A stretch of 15,355 bases of DNA, taken from the NCBI GenBank assembly GCA_009784145.1, contig WRCI01000018.1, positions 1-15,355 of the forward strand, given 5' to 3'. Positions 6,998 to 13,647 of this stretch are shown one piece after another. The notes beneath the pieces were generated by a model. The model was given only the letters and a program-made list of their open reading frames with translations, ran no database searches and was not told the origin of the DNA. Numbering within the stretch: position 1 is the stretch's first letter; each line of letters opens with the position of its first letter. A program made the position numbers and the translations under genes. Origin of the DNA: Methanobrevibacter sp. Its GTDB lineage: Archaea; Methanobacteriota; Methanobacteria; Methanobacteriales; Methanobacteriaceae.

Positions 6998-8128
6998 ATG
7001 AGTATATTTAATAAAATTTATAATATGATAATTAAGAGAAGAGGAACAAACATGAATTTATTTGGAACTGGTAATGCGGAAAAAAAGAGGCAGCCAAATG
7101 TAGCAGGAATCAGTAACAGTCTAGGAATAGATTTAGGTACTTTAAATACTGTTATCGCAAAACCATCTGGAGATAAATTTGATTTATATCAAATACCTTC
7201 AGTTGTAGCAGTAAAAAAAGAGGATGCTACATCAGTATTAGCTGTTGGTGAAGAAGCAAAGCTAATGCTTGGAAGAACACCTGAAGATATTATTGCACTT
7301 CGCCCTTTGAAAAAAGGAGTTATTGAAAGTGTGGCTCAAGCTCAAGCTTTATTAGTCAAAGCTATGGAAATTGGTATTAAAAAAGGAGAATCTGTTGGTC
7401 GCATTGTTATTGGTATTCCTGGAGATGCTTCTGAAGTAGAAAAACAAGCTGCTGAGAAAATTGGTTTAAAAGCAGGAGCAGATTATGTTTTAGTTATTAG
7501 TGAGGGATTAGCTGCAGCTATTGGTGCAGGACTTCCTATAGCTGAGCCAGATGGAACTATGGTTGTTGATATTGGTGCAGGGTCTACTGATTTAGTTGTT
7601 ATTTCTCTTGGAGGAATTACTGATATTGAAACTGTTAGATATGGTGGAGATGATATTGATAACAATATTGTTGATATTGTTAAAGAAAAATATAATGTTG
7701 GAATTGGTATCCATGATGCAGAGGCAGCTAAGATTAAAGTTGGAATGATTCATTGCAGTGAAGATTTAGAAATTCTTACTACGGAAGTCATTGGTAAATC
7801 TGCTGAAACTAACAGACCAAAAAAGATTATTATAGATTCAGTTCTCGTAGCTGATGCTGCAGAACCTGTTATGAAACAAATTATTGATGGTCTTAATCTT
7901 GTTTTAGAAAGACTTTCTCCAGAATTAATTACTGGCGTTTTCAATAATAGTGTAGCTGTTGGAGGAAGTTCACAGTTAAGAGGTCTTAGAGAAAGAATTT
8001 GTGATGAATTATCTGTCCCAGTAACTATTTCTGAAGATCCTATGACTGTCGTAGCTAAAGGTGCAGCTATTGTGGCTGCCGAACCTCGGGCTTTAGAACC
8101 AGAAGTTCGTTTAAAAGCTATGAAATAA
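6998..8128 (+). CDS. MreB-like actin-fold ATPase
   Basis: A 376-residue protein of the MreB/Hsp70/actin superfamily. Visible signatures are phosphate-1 GIDLGTLNT (43-51), the MreB-like run AVGEEAKLMLGRTPEDIIAL (82-101), VISEGLAAAIGAGLP (166-180) with Glu169 near the position of the MreB catalytic glutamate, phosphate-2 VVDIGAGSTDLVVISLGG (189-206), GGDDID (216-221) and the adenosine motif VAVGGSSQLRG (319-329). Closest by eye is bacterial MreB, which guides rod-shaped wall growth; annotators may also call it EutJ or Hsp70-like. Two starts are plausible: ATG 6998 (AGGTGA at 6984-6989, 8-base spacer) and ATG 7052 (GAGGA at 7041-7045, giving 358 residues). The longer form adds MSIFNKIYNMIIKRR, an amphipathic, basic N-terminus that could act as a membrane anchor as in some MreBs. 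A role in pseudomurein wall growth is inference. Confidence 0.88.
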   Translation: MSIFNKIYNMIIKRRGTNMNLFGTGNAEKKRQPNVAGISNSLGIDLGTLNTVIAKPSGDKFDLYQIPSVVAVKKEDATSVLAVGEEAKLMLGRTPEDIIALRPLKKGVIESVAQAQALLVKAMEIGIKKGESVGRIVIGIPGDASEVEKQAAEKIGLKAGADYVLVISEGLAAAIGAGLPIAEPDGTMVVDIGAGSTDLVVISLGGITDIETVRYGGDDIDNNIVDIVKEKYNVGIGIHDAEAAKIKVGMIHCSEDLEILTTEVIGKSAETNRPKKIIIDSVLVADAAEPVMKQIIDGLNLVLERLSPELITGVFNNSVAVGGSSQLRGLRERICDELSVPVTISEDPMTVVAKGAAIVAAEPRALEPEVRLKAMK

Positions 8129-8157
8129 GTAGTTTAATAATTTATCTACTTTTTTTC
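8127..8157 (+). terminator. Hairpin plus T-run terminator after the MreB-like gene
   Basis: AAGTAG (8127-8132, overlapping the stop codon) pairs with CTACTT (8146-8151) and is followed at once by a T7 run and further T-tracts. The stem is short, but the U-rich tracts alone would favour archaeal termination. Confidence 0.5.
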
Positions 8158-8160
8158 TTA

Positions 8161-8282
8161 TTTTTTTATAATTTTTTATTCTTATTTTTAGTTTTTTCTT
8201 ATTTTTTTATAATTTTATAATTTTTTTTATAATTTTTTATTCTTATTTTTAGTTTTTTCTTATTTTTTTATAATTTTTTTAT
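8161..8282 (+). repeat. 61-bp T-rich tandem duplication
   Basis: Bases 8161 to about 8214 recur from 8222 with an offset of 61. The unit contains TTCTTATTTTTAGTTTTTTC flanked by T7-ATAA tracts. Identity is essentially complete over the first 54 bases of the unit. The many T-runs directly after the stop codon probably reinforce termination. Confidence 0.8.
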
Positions 8283-8335
8283 AATTTTTTTTAATTAAAT
8301 AAAAAATTTTATTAATAACTAAAACTAAAGCATAT

Positions 8336-8361
8336 ATCATAGACGAAAAATTTGTCATGAT
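8336..8361. promoter_or_regulatory. 8-bp inverted repeat with one bulge, upstream of korD
   Basis: ATCAT-a-GAC (8336-8344) mirrors GTC-ATGAT (8354-8361) around a nine-base centre. This is the one compositionally complex patch within the 726-base korD upstream gap, most of which is low-complexity repeat. It ends in TTGTCATGATTAATA (8352-8366), which differs at one base from TTGTCATGTTTAATA at 2242-2256 upstream of iorA. An operator is possible. Confidence 0.35.
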
Positions 8362-8387
8362 TAATAATAATAGATAATCAATATATT

Positions 8388-8448
8388 ATTTAAATATATA
8401 TATATATATATTGGGTATTTAAACGAATAAGAGGTTGATATGGATTAA
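8388..8448 (+). promoter_or_regulatory. TA-repeat TATA candidate and start-stop mini-ORF in the korD leader
   Basis: A TATA-rich run (8388-8411, mostly alternating T and A) is followed by GAGGTTGAT (8431-8439) and then ATG-GAT-TAA (8440-8448), a two-codon open frame with a good ribosome binding site about 400 bases before korD. It may be a relic of an older gene start, a minimal leader ORF or chance. The korD promoter could lie here or closer to the gene; the sequence does not settle which. Confidence 0.25.
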
Positions 8449-8504
8449 TAGTTATCATAATTATTGTTATAATTAATTATAACTAAAATATATTTAGTAA
8501 TTAT

Positions 8505-8830
8505 TCTATTTAAGAGATTATTTAATAACTAAAGTTTAATAACTAAAGAAATTATTATAATAATTAAAGTTTAATAACTAAAAATTATTTAATAAATAAA
8601 AAACTGTTTAATAACTAAAAAAATTATTTATAAATAAATTTTTTAATATATATAAAGAATTATCTTTAATAAATAAAGAATTATCTTTAATAAATAAAGA
8701 AATATCTTTAAAAATATATAATGAATTCTTTAATAAATAAGAAATTGTTTAAATTGTTTAATAATATAAAAAAATTCTTAATAAATAAAGAAATTCTTAA
8801 TAAATAAGAAATTGTTTAATAACTATCAAT
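8505..8830 (+). repeat. Degenerate repeat field upstream of korD (TTTAATAACTAAA and a 21-bp unit)
   Basis: The phrase TTTAATAA(C/A)TAAA recurs many times from about 8520 to 8650 and again to 8825. Within it, a 21-bp unit (AAAGAATTATCTTTAATAAA plus T) is exactly repeated at 8654-8674 and 8675-8695 and degenerates from 8696. Each unit carries AAAGA/TCTTT inverted arms. I see no coding signal in 8129-8854. Confidence 0.75.
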
Positions 8831-8854
8831 TAAATTAATTACAGGAGATTTTGA

Positions 8855-9109
8855 ATGATTAAAATTGATTCTGAATTATGTAAAGGATGCGACATATGCA
8901 TTGAATTTTGCCCTAAAGATGTTTTTATAAGATCTTCTAAGGCAAATAAGAAAGGTGTTTATTTACCAATTTTTGAAAATGAAGAAAAATGTAATAAATG
9001 CCATTTGTGTGAATTATCTTGTCCTGATCAAGCGGTTACTGTGTATGGTGAAGATACTAATGATGTGAATAATACATCTGAAGCTAATGATACTAGTGTG
9101 GAGGAATAA
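8855..9109 (+). CDS. korD: 2-oxoglutarate:ferredoxin oxidoreductase, delta (ferredoxin) subunit
   Basis: An 84-residue 2[4Fe-4S] protein. Cluster motifs are Cys9/12/15/19-Pro and Cys46/49/52/56-Pro, both C-x2-C-x2-C-x3-C-P. In the four-subunit archaeal Kor enzyme this subunit passes electrons between ferredoxin and the thiamine diphosphate site on KorAB. The last 20 residues are Asp/Asn/Thr/Glu-rich and probably disordered. GGAGAT (8844-8849) precedes the ATG. The stop codon is separated from the korA start by one base, and the korA ribosome binding site lies within its last codons, so translation is likely coupled. The assignment to Kor rather than Por or Vor comes from the korA-like neighbour and the sucC linkage. 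Confidence 0.92.
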   Translation: MIKIDSELCKGCDICIEFCPKDVFIRSSKANKKGVYLPIFENEEKCNKCHLCELSCPDQAVTVYGEDTNDVNNTSEANDTSVEE

Positions 9110-9110
9110 C

Positions 9111-10268
9111 ATGGTTAAAGAATTATTTGTTCAAGGAAATGAAGCATGTGCATATGGTGCTATTAAAGCAGGTTGTAAATTCTTTGGAGGATATCCTATA
9201 ACTCCTTCTACTGAAGTAGCTGAAAAATTAGCTGAATTACTTCCAAAACATGGAGGGTCTTTCATTCAAATGGAAGATGAAATTGCAGCTATTGGTGCTA
9301 TTATTGGTGCTAGTTGGTCTGGTTTAAAAACTATGACTTCTACATCAGGTCCTGGTTTTTCATTAATGCAAGAAAATATTGGTTATGCTCATATTACTGA
9401 AACTCCTACTGTTATTGTCAATGTTCAAAGAGGAGGTCCTTCAACAGGACAACCTACTATGGCTTCTCAAGGTGACATGATGCAGATTAGGTGGGGTTCT
9501 CATGGAGATTATGAACCAATATCTTTAGCTCCGTCATCTGTTCAAGAATGTTTTGATTTTACTGTTGAAGCATTTAATTTATCTGAACAGTACAGGGTTC
9601 CAGTTATACTTGCAACTGACGAAATAATTGGTCATATGAGGGAAAAAATAACTATTCCTGATAGTGTTGATGTAATTCCTAGAACTATGCCTAAAGAAAG
9701 CCCAGATGAATTTTCTACTAATAATCCTTACCTTCCTTTTAAAGCCGAAGAAAATGGAGCTCCTCCTATGGCTGCTTTTGGTCAGGGATACAAAATTCCT
9801 GTTACTGGTTTAACACATGATGAAAGAGGATATCCTGACTCTGCAGATTTTGAAGCTCATACTAAACTCATAACTCGTTTAAATAATAAAATATTAAACA
9901 ATAGAGAAAAAATTGTTTCAGTTCATGAAAGATTTTGTGATGATGCAGATACTATAATTATTTCTTATGGTGCTCCTGTTAGATCTGTACATAGGGCAGT
10001 AGTTCAAGCTAGAGAAGAAGGGTTAAAAGTTGGTTCAATAAAAGTTGATACTCCATGGCCATTCCCTGAAGCTCAAATATTAAAAGCTGCTGAAGTGGCT
10101 AAAAATTTAATTGTTGTAGAAATGAACTTAGGTCAAATGGTCTATGAAGTTGAAAGAGTTGCTGGAATGGTTGGTGAAAATAGACCTAATGTTCACCTTA
10201 TTCCAAAGATAGGTGGAGAACTTCACAAACCTGAAGTGATACTATCAAAAATTAAGGAGATTAGCTAA
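9111..10268 (+). CDS. korA: 2-oxoglutarate:ferredoxin oxidoreductase, alpha subunit
   Basis: A 385-residue protein with the hallmarks of KorA: GNEACAYGAIKAG near residue 10, GYPITPSTE near 28, EDEIAAIGAIIGAS near 63, TSTSGPGFSLM near 82 and QRGGPSTGQPT near 112, followed by the C-terminal transketolase-like domain. It forms the 2-oxoacid-binding part of the enzyme that, in methanogens, carboxylates succinyl-CoA to 2-oxoglutarate with reduced ferredoxin. An in-frame ATG at 9087 is rejected because it overlaps korD; the ATG at 9111 has GGAGG at 9100-9104. The gene is one base from korD and 12 bases from korB, in one operon. Confidence 0.95.
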   Translation: MVKELFVQGNEACAYGAIKAGCKFFGGYPITPSTEVAEKLAELLPKHGGSFIQMEDEIAAIGAIIGASWSGLKTMTSTSGPGFSLMQENIGYAHITETPTVIVNVQRGGPSTGQPTMASQGDMMQIRWGSHGDYEPISLAPSSVQECFDFTVEAFNLSEQYRVPVILATDEIIGHMREKITIPDSVDVIPRTMPKESPDEFSTNNPYLPFKAEENGAPPMAAFGQGYKIPVTGLTHDERGYPDSADFEAHTKLITRLNNKILNNREKIVSVHERFCDDADTIIISYGAPVRSVHRAVVQAREEGLKVGSIKVDTPWPFPEAQILKAAEVAKNLIVVEMNLGQMVYEVERVAGMVGENRPNVHLIPKIGGELHKPEVILSKIKEIS

Positions 10269-10280
10269 GGAAGTGGTACT

Positions 10281-11150
10281 ATGGTAGGTAATAATGAAAA
10301 CCCATTTATTAAATATTTAAGAGAAGATAGACTTCCAAACATCTTTTGTGGAGGTTGTGGAAATGGGACTGTTTTGAATACATTCTTTAAAGGAATGGAA
10401 TCTGCAGAAATAGATTTTAACTCAGTAGCTATGACTTCTGGAATTGGATGTTCATCACGTATTCCTGGTTATGCTAAATGTGATTCTTTACACACTACTC
10501 ATGGAAGAGCTATTACTTTTGCTACAGGATTAAAAATCGGAAACCCTGATTTAAATATAGTTGTATTTACTGGTGATGGTGATGCTGCAGCTATTGGTGG
10601 AAATCATCTTATTCATGCTGCAAGAAAAAATATAAACCTGACTGTTATCTGTGTTAACAATAATATATATGGAATGACTGGTGGACAGATTAGTCCAACT
10701 TCTCCAGAAGGTAGTTTTGCAACAACAGCTCCTTATGGTTCAATAGAAAAACCTTTTAATTTAGCTGAACTTGTAACTGCAGCTGGAGCTAGTTTTGTAG
10801 CTAGATGGACAACAGCTCATCCATTACAATTATCTAAGTCAATTAAAAAAGCTTTGTTAAATCCAGGATTTTCCTTTGTTGAAGTAGTTTCACAATGTCC
10901 TACTTACTTTGGAAGGAAAAATAGAATTAGAAATCCTGTTGATATGGTTAAAATTTTTAAAGAAAATAGTATTAATAAACGTAAAGCAGACAAGATGGAT
11001 GAAGAAAAATTAATTGGAAAAATTATTGTTGGTGAATTTGTCAATAAACCAAAAAAAGATCTTATAAAAAATATTTGTGATTTATCAGTAGAACAATGTG
11101 GACGAGATTTAGCTGTACAATCAGCTTATCAAGATAGTTTCCAAGAATAA
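10281..11150 (+). CDS. korB: 2-oxoglutarate:ferredoxin oxidoreductase, beta subunit (thiamine diphosphate-binding)
   Basis: A 289-residue protein, usual length. FCGGCGNGTVLN (Cys23, Cys26) and SGIGCSSRIPGY mark the beta subunit of 2-oxoacid:ferredoxin oxidoreductases, and GDGDAAAIGGNH followed by VCVNNNIYGMTGGQ is the Mg-thiamine diphosphate motif. HTTHGRAITFATGLKIGNPD is characteristic of KorB. The ATG follows korA by 12 bases; the upstream purine-rich AAGGAAGTGG serves as a somewhat irregular ribosome binding site. Unlike the tight D-A-B spacing, 206 bases separate it from korC. The last codons (Gln-Glu-stop) seed a long degenerate repeat array beyond the stop. Confidence 0.95.
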   Translation: MVGNNENPFIKYLREDRLPNIFCGGCGNGTVLNTFFKGMESAEIDFNSVAMTSGIGCSSRIPGYAKCDSLHTTHGRAITFATGLKIGNPDLNIVVFTGDGDAAAIGGNHLIHAARKNINLTVICVNNNIYGMTGGQISPTSPEGSFATTAPYGSIEKPFNLAELVTAAGASFVARWTTAHPLQLSKSIKKALLNPGFSFVEVVSQCPTYFGRKNRIRNPVDMVKIFKENSINKRKADKMDEEKLIGKIIVGEFVNKPKKDLIKNICDLSVEQCGRDLAVQSAYQDSFQE

Positions 11151-11320
11151 GGTATTTTGTAGGAATAAGGTATTTTGAGAATAATGTGTTTTTTAAGAAT
11201 AATGTATTTTTAGGAATAAGATTGTTTATATGAATAAGGTATTTTTAAGAATAAGATAAGTTTTATGAATACAATAATTTTTAAGAATAAGATATTTTTA
11301 AAGAATAATAATAAAAATAA
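11145..11320 (+). repeat. Ten-unit degenerate 17-18-bp array starting at the korB stop codon
   Basis: GAATAA, whose first copy holds the last Glu codon and the stop of korB, or its close variants (one is GAATAC), recurs at 11145, 11163, 11179, 11197, 11214, 11232, 11249, 11267, 11285 and 11303, i.e. every 16 to 18 bases. The unit reads roughly GAATAAGGTATTTTTAA. It fills most of the korB-korC gap. Confidence 0.85.
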
Positions 11321-11356
11321 CAGTTAGATTAATGTGATATTTATTGAGGTAATAAT

Positions 11357-11908
11357 ATGCGAACAGAAATTAGAATAGCTGGTTTTGGAGGTCAAGGAGT
11401 TATTTTAGCAGGAATCATTGTGGGAAAAGCTGCTTCACTTTTTGATGGTCTGAATGCAGTTCAAACTCAATCTTATGGTCCTGAAGCACGTGGAGGGGCT
11501 TCTAAAACTGAAGTTGTTGTTAGTGATGATGAAATTAATTATCCTAAGTTAACAAGTCCTGATATCTTGGTAGCTATGTCTCATGAAGCTTTAATGGCTT
11601 ATATGGGGGATTTAAAAGATGGTGGAATACTAATTATAGATTCTGATGTGATTGATGAAGAGGATATTAAAGACTTTGTAAAAGAACATAATATTAATGT
11701 ATATCATGCAAGAGTTAATAAAACAGCAGAACATGATATAGGTCTTAAGATTGTAGCTAACATCGTTATGGTTGGAGCTATTACAAAACTTACAAAAGTT
11801 ATTTCATATGATGCTGCAAAAGATGCTGTTTTAGATAGCGTTCCTCCTGGAACTGAAAAAAAGAATATGCAGGCATTTGAAGCAGGATATGCTATGGATG
11901 GTACATAA
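11357..11908 (+). CDS. korC: 2-oxoglutarate:ferredoxin oxidoreductase, gamma subunit
   Basis: A 183-residue protein of the same domain family as IorB. GFGGQGVILAG lies at residues 9-19 and QSYGPEARGGASKTEVVVS at about 39-57, the conserved glycine-rich and RGG blocks of the gamma subunit. It completes the KorABCD complex. The site GAGGT (11346-11350) precedes the ATG. The gene is separated from korB by a repeat array and from sucC by 376 bases of repeat-rich DNA, so the operon has been stretched; whether all genes are still on one transcript cannot be told from sequence. Confidence 0.94.
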   Translation: MRTEIRIAGFGGQGVILAGIIVGKAASLFDGLNAVQTQSYGPEARGGASKTEVVVSDDEINYPKLTSPDILVAMSHEALMAYMGDLKDGGILIIDSDVIDEEDIKDFVKEHNINVYHARVNKTAEHDIGLKIVANIVMVGAITKLTKVISYDAAKDAVLDSVPPGTEKKNMQAFEAGYAMDGT

Positions 11909-11971
11909 TATTTTTGATATAAATATTTAATATAATTTTATTTAATATTTTATTATATTATTTATTTATAT

Positions 11972-12056
11972 AAAATTTTTAATTAATTATTTAAATATAT
12001 AAAATTTTTAATTAATTATTTATTTATAATAAAATTTTTAATTAATTATTTAAATA
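11972..12056 (+). repeat. Three A-tract repeats spaced 29-30 bp in the korC-sucC gap
   Basis: The core AAAATTTTTAATTAATTATT occurs at 11972, 12001 and 12031 within the 376-base gap (11909-12284). The spacing of about 30 bases is close to three helical turns and to the 30-bp step of archaeal histone wrapping, but tandem slippage is a simpler source. No gene is seen in the gap; the region up to 12240 is nearly pure A/T. Confidence 0.75.
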
Positions 12057-12236
12057 TAAAAATATTTTAATTTTTTTATATATTAATTATAAATTATATA
12101 TAATTATAAAATTTTTAATTTATATTTAATATATAAAATTATAATAATTATATTTTTAATATATATGATTATAATATAAAATTATGATAAAAAAAATCTA
12201 ATATACTTAGTTAATAATGCAATATATTTAATAATT

Positions 12237-12258
12237 GTTAATTTAAAAGATAATTAAC
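12237..12258. promoter_or_regulatory. Perfect 7-bp inverted repeat just upstream of sucC
   Basis: GTTAATT (12237-12243) mirrors AATTAAC (12252-12258) across eight bases, between a TATA-like run near 12221 and the sucC ribosome binding region (AGGTAGGAAAAAGGAT). The half-site GTTAAT is shared with the longer inverted repeat at 15263-15305. It is a weak operator candidate. Confidence 0.3.
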
Positions 12259-12284
12259 TTAAAAAAGGTAGGAAAAAGGATAAA

Positions 12285-13394
12285 ATGAAGTTTTTTGAAC
12301 ATTCTGCAAAAAAATTATTTAAAAAAAATGGAATTAATATATTAGAAGGACATGTAGCTTACTCACCTGAAGAAGCTATGGAAATAGCTTCTGAAATGAA
12401 TGCTTCAGTAGCTGTAAAATCTCAAGTTCTTATAGGTGGAAGAGGAAAAGCCGGAGGAATAAAATTTGCAGATAGTCCTGGTGAAGCTTTTGAAATAGCT
12501 GAAAATTTATTAAACATGGAAATTAAAGGGGAAAAAGTAAAACATTTACTTATTGAAGAAAAAGCTAATATTAAAGAGGAATTTTTTTTAAGTGTTTCTA
12601 TTGACAGAAATTCTAAACAACCTATTATCATAGCTAGTTTGGAAGGTGGAGTTGAAATTGAACAATTAGCTATTGATGATCCTGATAAAATTATTAAATA
12701 TCATGTTGATCCATTAGAAGAGTTTTTACCTTATGAAGCAAGAGAAATAGCTCGTAAGATGGGTGTTGGCTCTGAACTTATTTCTCCAGTTGGAGGAATT
12801 ATTTGGAAATTATTTAATGTATTTAAAAAGTATGATGCTCAAATAGCTGAAATTAATCCTCTTGTACTGACTGATGATGGTTTAATAGCTGCAGACGCGA
12901 AGCTTGAAGTTGAAAATGATTCTTTATTCCGTCATAAAGATTTAGCTGAAGCTAATTCATTTAAACCAAAAGAATTTGCATTTGTAAAACTTGAGGGGGA
13001 CATTGCTGTTATTGGAAATGGTGCAGGTCTTACTTTGACAGGTATGGATATGATTAAACTTAATGGTGGAAAACCTGCTACTTTCTTAGATATTGGTGGT
13101 GGGGCTTCTGAAAATACTATTAAAAAAGCATTAAATCTTGTACTTAGCTATTCTCCTGTAAAAGTTGTTTTTTTAAATGTTCTTGGTGGAATAACTCGGG
13201 CTGATGATGTAGCTAAAGGAGTTATTAGTGCATTAGGATCATCTAGACGAAAAATTAACATAGTAATTAGACTCACAGGAACTAATGAAGAAGAAGGTCA
13301 AAGAATTTTAGAAAAAGCAGGAATTCCATTTGAAATTTCAATGGAGAAAGCAGCTAAAAAAGCTGTTGCAATTCGAAATTCTTTAGTAGAATAA
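12285..13394 (+). CDS. sucC: Succinyl-CoA synthetase (ADP-forming), beta subunit
   Basis: A 369-residue protein, slightly shorter than the roughly 388 of bacterial SucC. The N-terminal ATP-grasp domain has VKSQVLIGGRGKAGGIKFAD near residue 44 and the Mg-binding AEINPLVLTDDGLIAADAKL near 193. The C-terminal CoA-ligase domain has GNGAGLTLTGMDMIKLNGGK near 244, FLDIGGGAS near 268 and VLGGITRADDVAKG near 299. With SucD, which is absent from the window, it makes succinyl-CoA from succinate, CoA and ATP. That product is the substrate of KorDABC upstream and its own substrate is the product of TfrAB, so the linkage is metabolic. AAGGAT lies a few bases before the ATG. The gene ends in a tandem array copied from its own last five codons and stop, then a strong terminator. 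Confidence 0.95.
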   Translation: MKFFEHSAKKLFKKNGINILEGHVAYSPEEAMEIASEMNASVAVKSQVLIGGRGKAGGIKFADSPGEAFEIAENLLNMEIKGEKVKHLLIEEKANIKEEFFLSVSIDRNSKQPIIIASLEGGVEIEQLAIDDPDKIIKYHVDPLEEFLPYEAREIARKMGVGSELISPVGGIIWKLFNVFKKYDAQIAEINPLVLTDDGLIAADAKLEVENDSLFRHKDLAEANSFKPKEFAFVKLEGDIAVIGNGAGLTLTGMDMIKLNGGKPATFLDIGGGASENTIKKALNLVLSYSPVKVVFLNVLGGITRADDVAKGVISALGSSRRKINIVIRLTGTNEEEGQRILEKAGIPFEISMEKAAKKAVAIRNSLVE

Positions 13395-13463
13395 ATTCTT
13401 TAGTAGAATAAATTCTTTAGTAGAATAAATTTTTTAGAAGAATAAGTTCTTTAATAGAGATAA
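13378..13463 (+). repeat. 17-bp tandem array copied from the 3' end of sucC
   Basis: ATTCTTTAGTAGAATAA encodes the last five residues (Asn-Ser-Leu-Val-Glu, reading from one base upstream) and the stop of sucC at 13378-13394. It is repeated exactly at 13395-13411 and 13412-13428, with changes at 13429-13445 and weakly to 13463. The gene end has clearly been duplicated in tandem. Confidence 0.93.
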
Positions 13464-13480
13464 TATTTAATTTATTTGAA

Positions 13481-13546
13481 CTGCTTTAGAGTTTAATATT
13501 GATCTGGTTTAGAGTTTAATATTGATCTGATTTAGAGTTTAATAAT
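13481..13546 (+). repeat. 23-bp tandem repeat before the sucC terminator
   Basis: CTG(C/G/A)TTTAGAGTTTAATA-type units begin at 13481, 13504 and 13527, nearly identical for 18 or more bases. The third copy runs directly into the terminator hairpin. Confidence 0.85.
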
Positions 13547-13582
13547 TATTTAGTTTAATCTAAATAATTATAATTTTTTTTT
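13542..13582 (+). terminator. Intrinsic-type terminator: 12-bp stem plus T9, downstream of sucC
   Basis: ATAATTATTTAG (13542-13553) is a perfect inverted copy of CTAAATAATTAT (13560-13571) around a six-base loop, followed after AA by nine T residues (13574-13582). This is the best-formed terminator in the window and should separate the kor-suc transcription unit from the wall gene. The stem is AT-rich and therefore weak, but in archaea the U-tract does most of the work. Confidence 0.7.
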
Positions 13583-13631
13583 AAATATATTGAAAACTAG
13601 TATTTTTCAATATTTATTTTAATGTTATCAT

Positions 13632-13641
13632 AAGGAGTGAT
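13632..13641 (+). promoter_or_regulatory. Near-consensus ribosome binding site without a standard start codon
   Basis: AAGGAGTGAT is almost the full complement of the methanogen 16S 3' end (one G short of AGGAGGTGAT). In the signal-peptide frame it is followed by AGA-ATT-ATA-CAA; neither ATG, GTG nor TTG is there. Position and strength argue that translation once started or still starts at 13645 or 13648. Confidence 0.7.
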
Positions 13642-13647
13642 AGAATT

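Noticed and set aside
8390..8411. TA microsatellite as an origin element
   Set aside because: Simple alternating TA of this length is expected in such AT-rich DNA; there is no origin recognition box or cdc6/orc gene nearby.
9087..9110. Earlier korA start at 9087
   Set aside because: It overlaps korD and adds eight residues not typical of KorA; the GGAGG site serves the ATG at 9111.
11145..11320. CRISPR array
   Set aside because: The repeats here and elsewhere in the window are short, degenerate and directly adjoining, with no unique spacers, and no cas gene is present.
13378..13463. Insertion-sequence footprint or target-site duplication
   Set aside because: Tandem multi-copy structure without terminal inverted repeats or transposase fits slippage better.
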